Source of the DNA: Gemmobacter aquaticus
GTDB taxonomy: Bacteria > Pseudomonadota > Alphaproteobacteria > Rhodobacterales > Rhodobacteraceae
Assembly: GCF_007859075.1 (NCBI RefSeq)
Contig: NZ_VOAK01000023.1
Coordinates: 186,001 to 250,000 of the forward strand
Direction of reading: 5' to 3'
Length of the DNA stretch: 64,000 bases
Shown: positions 54,432 through 63,831 of the stretch, piece by piece
How positions within the stretch are numbered: the stretch's first letter is position 1
Layout of the letters: each line of letters opens with the position of its first letter
Notes under the pieces: generated by a model
Seen by the model: the letters and a program-made list of their open reading frames with translations, nothing else
What the model was told of the DNA's origin: nothing
Databases searched by the model: none
Program-made: the position numbers and the translations under genes

Positions 54432-55877
54432 ATGAAACGGATGCGCAATGTAAAGATCGTGGCCACGCTGGGCCCCGCCTCATCCGACTACGATATGATC
54501 CGCGGGCTGTTCGAGGCGGGGGCCGATGTGTTCCGTCTGAACATGAGCCACGGCACCCATGAAGACATCCGCAGCCGGCATGAGATCATCCGCAAGGTCG
54601 AGGCTGACACGGGCCGCCCGATCGCCATCCTCGCCGACCTTCAGGGCCCCAAGCTGCGCGTCGGCACCTTTGCCAACGACTCGGCCGAGCTTGAGGTGGG
54701 CAAGCCCTTCCGCTTTGACCTTGACCCCACCCCCGGCGACAGCCGCCGCGTGAACCTGCCGCACCCCGAGATCTTCGCCGCACTTGAGGCGGGATCGACG
54801 CTGCTGGTCAACGACGGCAAGCTGCGCCTGCAGGTCGATGCCTGTGGCAGCGACTTTGCCGATTGCACCGTGACGGTGGGCGGCACGATCAGCAACCGCA
54901 AGGGCGTGAACGTGCCCGATGTCGTGCTGCCGCTGGCCGCGCTGTCGCAGAAAGACCGGATCGATCTCGAGTTCGCCTGCCAGCTTGGCATCGATTGGCT
55001 TGCGCTCAGCTTCGTCCAGCGCCCCGAGGACGTGATCGAGGCCCGCGCCCTGGCCAATGGCCGCGCCGCCATCCTTGCCAAGATCGAAAAGCCCGCCGCC
55101 GTGAAAAGCTATGACGCGATCCTCGCCGTCGCCGACGGCATCATGGTTGCGCGTGGCGACCTTGGCGTGGAGTTGCCGGTTCACGCCGTGCCACCGATCC
55201 AGAAGCAGCTTATCCGCAAGGCCCGTGCTGCCGCCAAGCCGGTGATCGTGGCCACGCAGATGCTGGAATCGATGATCGAAAGCCCGGTGCCGACCCGCGC
55301 CGAGGTGTCAGACGTTGCCACCGCGATCTATGAGGGCGCCGATGCGGTCATGCTTTCGGCCGAAAGCGCGGCTGGCAAGTTCCCGATCGAGGCCGTCCGC
55401 ACGATGAACAACGTGGCGATCAGCGTCGAAAGCGACCCCACCTATCGCGACGTGATCGAGGCAAGCCGCCGTGTGGCCCGCGCGACCGTAGCAGACGGCA
55501 TCGTCGCCGCTGCGCGCGAGATCGCCGAGGCGACCGACATCAAGGCGATCTGCTGCTTCTCGCAGTCGGGCACCACGGTCAGCCTTGTCGCGCGTGAGCG
55601 TCCGCGCGTTCCGATCATCGGCCTGACGCCCCTTATCGGTACCGCCCGTCGCCTCTGCCTGACCTGGGGCGCGCATTGCGCGATCACCGAAGAGCAGGAC
55701 CGTTTCAAGGGCGCCGTCATCTCGGCAGTGCGCGCGGCGCGTGACTTTGGCTTCGCGACCGAGAAGGACCAGATCGTCGTCACCGCGGGTGTGCCTTTCA
55801 ACGTCACCGGCACGACGAACATCCTGCGCGTTGCCCCATGTGACGAACGATTGATTCACCGCGCCGACCCGGAGTAA
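54432..55877 (+). CDS. pyk: pyruvate kinase
   Basis: The 481-residue enzyme converts phosphoenolpyruvate to pyruvate with ATP formation. The active-site residues are visible in NMSHGTHED, ILAKIEKPAAV, VARGDLGVEL and ATQMLESMIESPVPTRAEVS. The usual LSGET block reads LSAESAAGKFP. The C-terminal allosteric domain (AICCFSQSGTTVSLVARERP) is present. GAGG is about ten bases before the ATG. Promoter-region palindromes suggest transcriptional control. Confidence 0.96.
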   Translation: MKRMRNVKIVATLGPASSDYDMIRGLFEAGADVFRLNMSHGTHEDIRSRHEIIRKVEADTGRPIAILADLQGPKLRVGTFANDSAELEVGKPFRFDLDPTPGDSRRVNLPHPEIFAALEAGSTLLVNDGKLRLQVDACGSDFADCTVTVGGTISNRKGVNVPDVVLPLAALSQKDRIDLEFACQLGIDWLALSFVQRPEDVIEARALANGRAAILAKIEKPAAVKSYDAILAVADGIMVARGDLGVELPVHAVPPIQKQLIRKARAAAKPVIVATQMLESMIESPVPTRAEVSDVATAIYEGADAVMLSAESAAGKFPIEAVRTMNNVAISVESDPTYRDVIEASRRVARATVADGIVAAAREIAEATDIKAICCFSQSGTTVSLVARERPRVPIIGLTPLIGTARRLCLTWGAHCAITEEQDRFKGAVISAVRAARDFGFATEKDQIVVTAGVPFNVTGTTNILRVAPCDERLIHRADPE

Positions 55878-55914
55878 CGTCAAGCCATAGCTTAGGCGTT
55901 TCTCGGGGGCGGAT

Positions 55915-56139
55915 GTGAATACCGACCTGTATCTTGTTATCGGGCTGTGCCTGACGGTGCTTGCTCTACCTGCCGTGATAAGTGCCTTCCGTGAGAGCCG
56001 CCCCCCTCGTTTGGCGGGTCTCATGGTTCTGGCCGGTGCTGTCCTCATCGCTGTGGCGCTGAACGGAAAGCCCGGCGGATATGAAGTGCAGGACATTCCC
56101 GGCGCGTTTCATCGGGTCGTGATTCGCACACTGCAGTAA
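55915..56139 (+). CDS. small two-TM membrane protein between pyk and rpmI
   Basis: The 74-residue product MNTDLYLVIGLCLTVLALPA uses a GTG start at 55915 with a G-rich site upstream. Two hydrophobic spans (about 5-23 and 31-49) precede a short polar C-terminus (YEVQDIPGAFHRVVIRTL). I know of no function. It lies 37 bp after pyk, so it is probably cotranscribed, and 114 bp before rpmI. Confidence 0.6.
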   Translation: MNTDLYLVIGLCLTVLALPAVISAFRESRPPRLAGLMVLAGAVLIAVALNGKPGGYEVQDIPGAFHRVVIRTLQ

Positions 56140-56253
56140 CGCGCGGGGCTTGCACTTTCCCAAATTGGGCCGTATAGCGCCCGCTCTATCCACGTGCGGC
56201 CGGCCGGTGTGGCATTGCCGAGTCGCGCGTTCACCCTCAACGAGGAGATGGAA

Positions 56254-56454
56254 ATGCCCAAGATGAAGACCAAATCGGCTGCCAAGAAGCGTTTCAGCTT
56301 CACGGCGTCCGGTCGTGTTAAGGCTGGCCCGGCGGGCAAGCGTCACGGCATGATCAAGCGCACGACGAAATTCGTCCGCGACGCTTCAGGAACGATGATC
56401 CTGTGCGAGAGCGATGCGAAGATCGTCAAGAAATACATGCCATACGACCGCTGA
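56254..56454 (+). CDS. rpmI: 50S ribosomal protein L35
   Basis: The 66-residue product [20 protein letters not shown] is L35. GAGGAG is located nine bases before the ATG at 56254; an in-frame ATG two codons earlier is possible but does not fit homologues. It precedes rplT by 12 bp. The usual upstream gene infC is not here. Confidence 0.97.
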   Translation: MPKMKTKSAAKKRFSFTASGRVKAGPAGKRHGMIKRTTKFVRDASGTMILCESDAKIVKKYMPYDR

Positions 56455-56466
56455 GGAGCCTGAAAC

Positions 56467-56832
56467 ATGTCCCGCGTCAAATCCGGTAAGGTGACCCACG
56501 CGCGTCACCGCAAGGTCATCAAGCAGGCGTCCGGCTACTACGCCGCCCGCTCGACCAACTTCCGCACTGCGACCCAGGCCGTCGACAAGGCCAACCAGTA
56601 CGCAACCCGTGACCGCAAGACCCGCAAGCGCAACTTCCGCGCCCTGTGGATCCAGCGCATCAACGCGGCTGTCCGTCTGTTCGACCTGGAAATGACCTAC
56701 TCGCGCTTCATCAACGGTCTGGCGAAAGCCGGGATCGAGGTGGACCGCAAGGTTCTGGCCGATCTCGCCGTGCATGAGCCCGAGGCGTTCAACGCCATCG
56801 CGGCCCAGGCCAAGGCAGCCCTCGCAGCCTGA
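56467..56832 (+). CDS. rplT: 50S ribosomal protein L20
   Basis: The 121-residue product [20 protein letters not shown] is L20, essential for early 50S assembly. The basic N-terminal helix and the globular C-terminal domain ([22 protein letters not shown]) are complete. In E. coli L20 represses rpmI-rplT through the leader; no evidence for or against here. A strong terminator follows. Confidence 0.98.
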   Translation: MSRVKSGKVTHARHRKVIKQASGYYAARSTNFRTATQAVDKANQYATRDRKTRKRNFRALWIQRINAAVRLFDLEMTYSRFINGLAKAGIEVDRKVLADLAVHEPEAFNAIAAQAKAALAA

Positions 56833-56855
56833 TCAAGGGTGCAGAGCAAGTTTTG

Positions 56856-56882
56856 AAGGCCCCGCCCCGGCGGGGCCTTTTT
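56856..56882 (+). terminator. terminator of rpmI-rplT
   Basis: A 9-bp stem (AAGGCCCCG/CGGGGCCTT) with a 6-nt loop runs into TTTTT, 24 bp after rplT. This is a textbook intrinsic terminator. Confidence 0.92.
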
Positions 56883-57035
56883 CCGTTGCGATTCGGATTG
56901 TGATGCCACCAAGCCACTGGAATTGTTTGCGCAAACAGTCACAATGGCTTTGCCAGAGCTTCAGAAAACGGTCATCCCCGCAATCACGGCGGGGGCGGTG
57001 CTCCGGCGTAATTTTGACAGGTCATGGAGGCGCGC

Positions 57036-58448
57036 ATGACGACTTTGATCGGATTTCTGAATACGGTTTTCTGGGGCTATGTCCTCATTTACGGGCTGCT
57101 TGCAGTCGGGATCTATTTCACAGTTCGCCTGGGCTTCATCCAGTTCCGCCACTTTGGCGAGATGTTCCGCTGTGTCATCGGCTCGGGTGAGCGCGACAAG
57201 GACGGGATATCGCCCTTTCAGGCGCTGACGGTCTCCCTTGCCTCACGCGTCGGCACCGGCAACATCGCGGGTGTTGCGGTGGCGCTCTATCTTGGCGGAC
57301 CCGGTTCAATCTTCTGGATGTGGATGGTCGCGCTTGTGGGCATGGCAACCGCCTATTCCGAAAGCACGCTGGCGCAACTTTACAAGACGCATGGCGCCGA
57401 CGGCACCTATCGCGGCGGTCCGGCCTTCTACATCGCGCGCGGGCTTGGCTTGCCCTGGCTGGGGGCGATCTTCTCGGTCTGTCTGATCATCGCATTCGGC
57501 CTTGTCTTCAACGCAGTACAGGCGAATTCGATCGCCGATGCCTTCCAGGGCGCCTTTGGCGTGCCCAAACTCGGCACCGGCGTTGCCATTGCCGCGCTGA
57601 CCGGGCTTGTGATCTTCGGCGGCGTGCGCCAGATCGCACGGGTCGCAGAATATGTCGTGCCCTTCATGGCCGGGGTCTATCTGCTGGCCGCGATCATCGT
57701 TCTGATCATGAATGCGGGCCAGGTGCCCGGCGTTCTGGGTGTCATCATCTCCAGCGCATTCGGGATGGGTCAGGCTGCGGGCGGGGTTGCCGGGAGCATC
57801 GCTGCGGCCGCACTGAACGGGATCAAGCGCGGGCTCTTCTCTAACGAGGCGGGGATGGGCTCAGCCCCGAACATCGCCGCGACCGCGACGCCCGACCCCC
57901 ACCACCCCTCGAGCCAGGGCTTCGTGCAGGCACTTGGCGTGTTTATCGACACGATCCTTGTCTGCACCGCGACCGCCGTCATGATCCTGTTGTCGGGCGT
58001 GCTGGATCCGACCAATGGCGTCACAGGAACCGCACTGACGCAGGCTGCGCTCACCCACCACTTCGGCCCGATGGGCGCGACCTTCGTGGCGGTGGCGATC
58101 TTCTTCTTCGCTTTCACCTCGATCATCGGCAACTATGCCTATTGCGAAAGCGCAATGGAGTTTCTGGGACTGGGCGCCAAGCCCGCATTGACCGGGCTTC
58201 GCGTTTTGGTGCTGGTCATGGTGATCTGGGGCGCGCTGCAGGCTGTTGCAACCGTGTTCGACTTTGCCGATGCCTCGATGGGGCTGATGGCGACGATCAA
58301 CCTGATCGCAATCGTGGTGCTATCGGGCGTAGTGGTGACGCTGACCCGCGACTATGTGGCCCAACGCAAGGCGGGCAAACTGCCGACGTTCCACATTGCC
58401 GATCACCCCGACCTCGCCAAAGGCGTGAACCCCGAAATCTGGAAGTGA
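57036..58448 (+). CDS. sodium:alanine/glycine symporter (AGCS family)
   Basis: The 470-residue membrane protein has about eleven hydrophobic spans and the AGCS marks SPFQALTVSLASRVGTGNIAG near the N-terminus and KRGLFSNEAGMGSAPNIAAT in the middle. Such carriers import alanine or glycine with sodium. GGAGG six bases before the ATG at 57036 decides this start over another ATG four codons earlier. It is monocistronic, with a terminator after it. Confidence 0.93.
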   Translation: MTTLIGFLNTVFWGYVLIYGLLAVGIYFTVRLGFIQFRHFGEMFRCVIGSGERDKDGISPFQALTVSLASRVGTGNIAGVAVALYLGGPGSIFWMWMVALVGMATAYSESTLAQLYKTHGADGTYRGGPAFYIARGLGLPWLGAIFSVCLIIAFGLVFNAVQANSIADAFQGAFGVPKLGTGVAIAALTGLVIFGGVRQIARVAEYVVPFMAGVYLLAAIIVLIMNAGQVPGVLGVIISSAFGMGQAAGGVAGSIAAAALNGIKRGLFSNEAGMGSAPNIAATATPDPHHPSSQGFVQALGVFIDTILVCTATAVMILLSGVLDPTNGVTGTALTQAALTHHFGPMGATFVAVAIFFFAFTSIIGNYAYCESAMEFLGLGAKPALTGLRVLVLVMVIWGALQAVATVFDFADASMGLMATINLIAIVVLSGVVVTLTRDYVAQRKAGKLPTFHIADHPDLAKGVNPEIWK

Positions 58449-58451
58449 TGC

Positions 58452-58475
58452 GAAAGGGGGCCTCGGCCCCCTTTC
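58452..58475 (+). terminator. terminator of the AGCS symporter gene
   Basis: An inverted repeat GAAAGGGGGCC/GGCCCCCTTTC lies 3 bp after the symporter stop. The pairing leaves a CTCG-type loop and ends in CTTTCCCC. It is a compact intrinsic terminator. Confidence 0.75.
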
Positions 58476-58549
58476 CCCTGTCTGCGGGCTGCGCCCTTGC
58501 AAATCAGGCCCCGCATCGGTAGCACCGGGGCAAGATACCGGAGACTGAG

Positions 58550-59629
58550 ATGGACCTGACAGAACTTCGCGGCAAATACATCGACGCTGTTGCCCGCGCC
58601 GCTGACGAGGCTGCGCTGGAAGAGGTGCGCATTGCCGCGCTAGGCAAGAAGGGTGAGGTTTCGGCGCTGATGGCGACGCTGGGCAAGATGGAGCCCGAGG
58701 CGCGCAAGGCTGCCGGTGCCGCAATGAACGTCGTCAAGGACGAGATCGACGCCGCGTTGCGCGCCCGTAAGGTTGCGCTCGCCGATGCGGCACTTGATGC
58801 GCGACTGAAATCAGAATGGCTGGACGTTACCCTGCCAAGCCGGCCGCGCCGCATGGGCAGCATCCACCCCGTCAGTCAGGTGATGGACGAACTGACCGCG
58901 ATCTTTGCCGACATGGGCTTTTCGGTGGCCGAGGGTCCGCAAGTCGAAAGCGACTGGTACAACTTCGACGCGCTGAACATCCCGCCCGAGCACCCCGCAC
59001 GGCAGGAACATGACACCTTCTTCATGCATCGCGCCGTAGGCGACAACCGCCCGCCGCATGTGCTGCGTACCCATACGTCCCCGGTGCAGATCCGGGCGAT
59101 GACCGAACAGGGCGCGCCGATCCGCGTGATCGCACCGGGCCGCGTCTATCGCATGGACATGGACCAGACTCATACGCCAATGTTCCATCAGGTCGAGGGG
59201 CTGGCCATTGACCGCGACATCAGCATGGCAAACCTCAAATGGGTGCTGGAGGAGTTCTGTCGCGCTTTCTTTGAGGTCGACAAGGTCGAACTGCGTTTCC
59301 GCGCCAGCCACTTCCCCTTCACCGAGCCTTCGGCCGAGGTGGACATCCGCTATTCCAACGTCGGCGGCCAACTGAAGATCGGCGAAGGCGACAAGTGGAT
59401 GGAGATCCTCGGCTCGGGCATGGTGCACCCCAAGGTGTTGCAGGCCGCGGGCGTGAACCCCGACGAATGGCAGGGCTTTGCCTTCGGCATGGGCATCGAC
59501 CGCATCGCGATGCTGAAATACGGCATCCCTGATCTGCGGGCCTTCTTTGAGGCCGACCTGCGCTGGCTGCGCCATTACGGTTTCGCAGCACTCGATCTGC
59601 CCGATCTGCCGGGCGGGCTCAGCCGGTAA
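58550..59629 (+). CDS. pheS: phenylalanine-tRNA ligase subunit alpha
   Basis: The 359-residue class II synthetase subunit has an N-terminal coiled coil (residues 1-85), motif 2 ([20 protein letters not shown]) and motif 3 ([20 protein letters not shown]). The GGAGA site precedes the ATG. It must pair with PheT to be active; pheT is not downstream, where parC lies on the other strand instead. The gene is complete. Confidence 0.97.
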   Translation: MDLTELRGKYIDAVARAADEAALEEVRIAALGKKGEVSALMATLGKMEPEARKAAGAAMNVVKDEIDAALRARKVALADAALDARLKSEWLDVTLPSRPRRMGSIHPVSQVMDELTAIFADMGFSVAEGPQVESDWYNFDALNIPPEHPARQEHDTFFMHRAVGDNRPPHVLRTHTSPVQIRAMTEQGAPIRVIAPGRVYRMDMDQTHTPMFHQVEGLAIDRDISMANLKWVLEEFCRAFFEVDKVELRFRASHFPFTEPSAEVDIRYSNVGGQLKIGEGDKWMEILGSGMVHPKVLQAAGVNPDEWQGFAFGMGIDRIAMLKYGIPDLRAFFEADLRWLRHYGFAALDLPDLPGGLSR

Positions 59630-59641
59630 CCACAAACAGAA

Positions 59642-59665
59642 AGGGCGGCCCATCGGCCGCCCTTC
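59642..59665. terminator. bidirectional terminator between pheS and parC
   Basis: A perfect 10-bp stem (AAGGGCGGCC/GGCCGCCCTT) with a 4-nt loop sits in the 41-bp convergent gap. T-rich sequence follows on the minus strand (TTTCTGTTTG), weaker on the plus strand. Confidence 0.8.
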
Positions 59666-59670
59666 GCATA

Positions 59671-61974
59671 TCAGGTGAAGGTGTTGTCCCGCGGGAAGCC
59701 GCGGGGCGCCATTGCGCCGCTTGCAGCCCGCGCGCCCTGCCACTGCGCCAGATCGGTTTCCAGCCGCGTGCGCCCGGCCGGGTCTTTCCACGACAGCCCG
59801 TCGGCAAGGTTGAAGGTGGTCGCATCGGACAGACCGCCATCCTTGTACTTTTGCAGCCGCACGCCCTTGCCCTTGGCCATTTCCGGCAACTCAGCCACCG
59901 GGAAGACCAGCAGCTTGCGGTTCTCGCCCACCACTGCGATATGATCGCCCATGATGCGGCGGCAGAGCGCCGTCCGCACCCCTTCCTTGACCGTCAGCAC
60001 CTGCTTGCCGGCGCGGGTTTGCGCGATCACCTCTTCCGAGGGCACGACAAAGCCGTCACCGGCGGTGGAGGCAACCAGAAGCTTTTCGCCCGGTCGCCAG
60101 ATCATAAGGTCCGTGATCTCGGCATCGTTCGGCAGATCGATCATCAGGCGCAGGGGCTCACCCATGCCACGCCCGCCGGGCAGGTTCGCCCCCAACACGG
60201 TGTAGAAGCGGCCATTCGCGCCCACGACCAGGATTCGGTCGGTGGTCTCGGCGTGGAAGATGAACCGCCCCTCGTCGCCGTCTTTGAACTTGGCGTCGAT
60301 ATCCAGCGGCTGATGCCCCTTCATCGCGCGGATCCAGCCCATTTTCGAGCAGATCACCGTGATCGGCTCGCGCTCGATCATCGCCTCGATCGGAACTTCC
60401 TCGACCTCGGCCATGTCGGCGAACTCGGTCCGGCGACGGCCAATGGCAGTGGTTTTGCCGAACTGCCGCTGGACATCCGCCAGATCGCGCCCGATCCGCG
60501 CCCATTGCAGGCCAGCATCTCCCATCAGCGCATCAAGGTCGGCGCGCTCTTCGCGCAGCGCGTCACGTTCGGCGATCAGCTCCAGCTCTTCCAGCTTGCG
60601 CAAGCTGCGCAGGCGCATGTTGAGGATCGCCTCGGCCTGCACCTCCGACAGCTCACCCTTGCCCGGCTTCGGCGGCACATAGTCGTCTTCCGACATCGCC
60701 CGCTTGTGCTTCTTGCCCCAGGTCTCGGTCATCAGGGCAAGCTTCGGGTCAGCGTCGTAGCGGATGATGTCGATCACCCGGTCGAGGTTCAGGAAGGTCA
60801 GGATGAAGCCGTCCAGAATCTCCAGCCGGTGATCGATCTTCTCGATCCGGTGGGTCGTGCGGCGTTGCAGGACGTCACGGCGATGATCGAGGAAGGCGCG
60901 CAGCACTTCCTTCAACGAGCAGACCTTGGGTACTTTCCCGTCGATCAGCACGTTCATGTTCAGGCTGAAGCGGATCTCCAGATCGCTGTTCTTGAACAGC
61001 ATGCTCATCAGCATGTCGGGGTCGATCGTGCGGACGCGCGGCTCAAGCACGATGCGGACATCCTCGGCCGATTCGTCGCGTACATCGGCCAGGGCAGGCA
61101 CCTTCTTGGTCTGGATGATCTCGGCCAACCGCTCGATCAGCTTCGACTTCTGCACCTGATAGGGGATCTCTGTGACAATGATCTGCCACTGGCCGCGGCC
61201 CAGATCCTCGACCGACCAACGCGCACGCAGACGGAACGCGCCACGCCCGGTCCGGTAAGCCTCAAGAATGCTGTCACGCGGCTCGACGATCACCCCGCCC
61301 GTGGGGAAATCCGGGCCGGGCACGTGGCGCACCAGATCATCGTCCGGGATCTCGGGGTCATCGATCATCGCCTGACAGGCGTCGATCAATTCGTGCAGGT
61401 TGTGCGGCGGGATATTGGTCGCCATGCCGACCGCGATACCGCTTGACCCGTTGGCCAGAAGATTCGGGAAGGCCGCGGGCATCACCACCGGCTCTTCCAG
61501 CGTGCCGTCATAGTTGGGGCGGTAATCGACCGCGTTCTCGGTCAACCCCTCCATCAGCAGCTCGGCAATATGTGTCAGCCGCGCCTCGGTGTAGCGGCTG
61601 GCAGCGGGGTTATCGCCGTCGATGTTGCCAAAGTTTCCCTGCCCGTCAACCAGCGGGTAGCGGACGTTGAAGTCCTGAGCGAGACGCGCCATCGCATCAT
61701 AGATCGCGGCATCGCCATGGGGATGGTAGTTGCCCATGACATCGCCAGAGATTTTCGCCGACTTGCGGAAGCCCCCCGTCGGGGACAGGCGCAACTCGCG
61801 CATCGCATACATGATGCGGCGATGCACCGGCTTCAGCCCGTCGCGGGCATCAGGCAGCGCGCGGTGCATGATGGTGGACAGCGCATAGGTCAGGTAGCGC
61901 TCACCGATGGCACGGCGCAGCGGCTCTGAAATCGTGACGGACTCGATCTGGGGGGTATCGGGGCTTTGGCTCAT
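59671..61974 (-). CDS. parC: DNA topoisomerase IV subunit A
   Basis: The 767-residue product has the type IIA catalytic Tyr128 in ASRYTEARL and the DNA-gate helix [12 protein letters not shown], where the quinolone-related positions carry Ala89 and Asp93 instead of the Ser and Glu of E. coli ParC. The long coiled-coil region and the six-bladed C-terminal beta domain are present; lack of the GyrA-box identifies ParC. The start ATG at 61974 has no clear Shine-Dalgarno. Upstream frame is not homologous. Confidence 0.92.
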   Translation of the reverse strand: MSQSPDTPQIESVTISEPLRRAIGERYLTYALSTIMHRALPDARDGLKPVHRRIMYAMRELRLSPTGGFRKSAKISGDVMGNYHPHGDAAIYDAMARLAQDFNVRYPLVDGQGNFGNIDGDNPAASRYTEARLTHIAELLMEGLTENAVDYRPNYDGTLEEPVVMPAAFPNLLANGSSGIAVGMATNIPPHNLHELIDACQAMIDDPEIPDDDLVRHVPGPDFPTGGVIVEPRDSILEAYRTGRGAFRLRARWSVEDLGRGQWQIIVTEIPYQVQKSKLIERLAEIIQTKKVPALADVRDESAEDVRIVLEPRVRTIDPDMLMSMLFKNSDLEIRFSLNMNVLIDGKVPKVCSLKEVLRAFLDHRRDVLQRRTTHRIEKIDHRLEILDGFILTFLNLDRVIDIIRYDADPKLALMTETWGKKHKRAMSEDDYVPPKPGKGELSEVQAEAILNMRLRSLRKLEELELIAERDALREERADLDALMGDAGLQWARIGRDLADVQRQFGKTTAIGRRRTEFADMAEVEEVPIEAMIEREPITVICSKMGWIRAMKGHQPLDIDAKFKDGDEGRFIFHAETTDRILVVGANGRFYTVLGANLPGGRGMGEPLRLMIDLPNDAEITDLMIWRPGEKLLVASTAGDGFVVPSEEVIAQTRAGKQVLTVKEGVRTALCRRIMGDHIAVVGENRKLLVFPVAELPEMAKGKGVRLQKYKDGGLSDATTFNLADGLSWKDPAGRTRLETDLAQWQGARAASGAMAPRGFPRDNTFT

Positions 61975-62109
61975 GGATGTTGTGTAGTGCCTGCCCCCGC
62001 GCCGGTCCAGCCGGATTTGCCAGCACGTGCCAAAGCCGCCCGAATTTCCGCATGGAATTGTCATGTTGCGTGGTAAAATGACGTTGTTCCAAGTGATTCC
62101 GGTATTGAT

Positions 62110-62637
62110 ATGCTCCGATTGCTTCTGACCCTTTGTTTCAGCCTTTTTCTTGTCATGCTGATTGGCGGACGGGACCATGGACAATTGCGCCCCGGTCTGC
62201 TGTCGGCGCAGCAAAACCGTATGGCAACTGCCGCCGCGCCTCAGCCGACCTCTCCCCCGCCTGCGCTCACGCCTGTTCAGACGAGCGTCGAACCGGCAAT
62301 CGAACCAGACCTGCGCAAGGCGGCCTTCACCCGTCCCCTGCCCGAGGACCGGTTGCCGCTCTCGCTGCCGCTGGTGCACCCCGACAGCAGCCCCCCCGAG
62401 GTGCGGGTCGTGGCCTCACCGTTAACCGAAACGCTGGATGGGCAAGAGATCCGCTTCATCCGCGCGCGATCTGTGAATGTGCGCGAAGGTCCATCAACCC
62501 AGACCGACGTCATCGGACAGCTCGCGCAAGGCGAGGCCATTCTCGTGCTATGGACCGAGGATAACGGCTGGGCGCATGTTCTTGTCGAGGGCGATGGCAT
62601 CGCTGGCTATGTGAAGTCCGATCTCCTGACCCCGTGA
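62110..62637 (+). CDS. SH3-domain protein with N-terminal membrane anchor
   Basis: The 175-residue product begins with a hydrophobic span ([20 protein letters not shown]), followed by a Pro/Ala/Glu-rich linker and a C-terminal SH3b-like domain (about 113-172: [20 protein letters not shown]...[20 protein letters not shown]). SH3b domains in the periplasm usually bind peptidoglycan. It diverges from parC with no shared role evident. The ribosome-binding site is weak. Confidence 0.78.
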   Translation: MLRLLLTLCFSLFLVMLIGGRDHGQLRPGLLSAQQNRMATAAAPQPTSPPPALTPVQTSVEPAIEPDLRKAAFTRPLPEDRLPLSLPLVHPDSSPPEVRVVASPLTETLDGQEIRFIRARSVNVREGPSTQTDVIGQLAQGEAILVLWTEDNGWAHVLVEGDGIAGYVKSDLLTP

Positions 62638-62652
62638 TGCTGCGATTGCGAA

Positions 62653-62700
62653 GGAGGTCGATACCTCGTATCCCGATGGCATAACCATCGGAGCTACCTC
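62653..62700 (+). other. short hairpin-rich leader before the SDR gene
   Basis: Two small stem-loops (GAGGT/ACCTC at 62654-62667 and CCGATGG/CCATCGG at 62673-62691) lie between the SH3 gene and the SDR start. An unused AAGGAGGT precedes a two-codon frame (ATG GCA TAA). The SDR's own Shine-Dalgarno GGAG (62690-62693) overlaps the end of the second stem, so folding could modulate its translation. Confidence 0.35.
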
Positions 62701-63534
62701 ATGTCGAACCCTCGCAGCGTGCTGATTACCGGCTGTTCCTCGGGCATAGGGCTCGATGCGGCGCGGGGGCTTCGTGAGCGGGGATGGCGTGTCTTTGCGA
62801 CCTGTCGGCAAGAGGCGGATTGCGAGCGTCTGCGGCAAGAGGGGTTTGACAGCTTCACGCTCGACTACGCCAATGAGGCCAGCATTGCCTCGGCAGTCGC
62901 GACCGTTCTGGACCGCACGGGCGGCACGCTGGATGCGCTTTACAACAATGGCGCCTTCGCCTGCCCCGGCGCAGCCGAGGACCTTCCGCGCGGCGCACTG
63001 CGCGAAATCTTCGAGGTCAACCTCTTTGGGTATCACGACCTGACGCGCCGGGTGATCCCGGTGATGCGCGCCCAGGGACACGGTCGGATCGTCAATTGCT
63101 CGTCGGTTCTGGGGCTTGTCGGCATGCGGTGGCGCGCGGCCTATGTATCGACCAAGTTTGCCCTCGAAGGGCTGACCGATGTCCTGCGCGTCGAGATGCG
63201 CGGCACCGGCATCCATGTCTCCCTGATCGAGCCCGGTCCGATCCCGACCCGTATCCGCGAGAACTCGATCCCGCATTTCGAACGCTGGATCGACTGGGAG
63301 AAATCGGCGCGCGCCGAGGAATACCGCGGCCTCTTGCATCGACTTTACGAGCCGAAGCAGGGCCCCGACCGGTTCGAACTTCCTTGCTCGGCCGTCACCG
63401 CCAAGCTGGTGCACGCGCTGGAAAGCCCGCGGCCGCGCGGGCGGTATTATGTGACGAACGCCACACATATCATGGGGCTGGCCCGGCGCATCCTGCCCAC
63501 CTCGGCACTGGACTGGCTGATCGCCAAGTCCTGA
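62701..63534 (+). CDS. short-chain dehydrogenase/reductase
   Basis: The 277-residue product has the NAD(P) motif TGCSSGIG (10-17), NNGA (82-85) and the catalytic Ser135, Tyr148 and Lys152 (CSSVLGL, AYVSTKFA). The C-terminal segment (SPRPRGRYYVTNATHIMGLA) is typical of classical SDRs of the SDR-family 'oxidoreductase' group without a defined substrate. It is followed by an 84-bp gap then the twin-TM gene. Confidence 0.88.
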   Translation: MSNPRSVLITGCSSGIGLDAARGLRERGWRVFATCRQEADCERLRQEGFDSFTLDYANEASIASAVATVLDRTGGTLDALYNNGAFACPGAAEDLPRGALREIFEVNLFGYHDLTRRVIPVMRAQGHGRIVNCSSVLGLVGMRWRAAYVSTKFALEGLTDVLRVEMRGTGIHVSLIEPGPIPTRIRENSIPHFERWIDWEKSARAEEYRGLLHRLYEPKQGPDRFELPCSAVTAKLVHALESPRPRGRYYVTNATHIMGLARRILPTSALDWLIAKS

Positions 63535-63618
63535 ACCGAACAATTTCCCCCTCGCCTTTCCCGGCAAAGCCGCTATCTCTGCCCGGTAACGCTTTGGCCG
63601 GCATAGCAGGGGGACCAG

Positions 63619-63831
63619 ATGCTGCTGAAAGACCCGCTTTTTCTTGTCGCAGCCTTTGCAAGCCTTGCGGTTCTGGTCATCCTGATGATCGGTATCGGCG
63701 GCTTTGCCAAGGGCGGTGAATTCAATCGCAAACATGCCAATCGCCTGATGCGCTATCGCATCATCGCCCAGGCCATTGCCGTGGCGCTGATCGTGCTCTT
63801 CGCCTATTTGCACCAGCGTGGAGGAAACTGA
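63619..63831 (+). CDS. twin-transmembrane (HIG1-like) small protein
   Basis: The 70-residue product [20 protein letters not shown] has two membrane spans (about 7-27 and 47-64) joined by a conserved polar loop [20 protein letters not shown]. This hairpin with HANRLMRYR resembles HIG1-type proteins, which associate with respiratory complexes. Its TGA overlaps the next ATG, coupling it to the cobalamin adenosyltransferase. Confidence 0.8.
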   Translation: MLLKDPLFLVAAFASLAVLVILMIGIGGFAKGGEFNRKHANRLMRYRIIAQAIAVALIVLFAYLHQRGGN

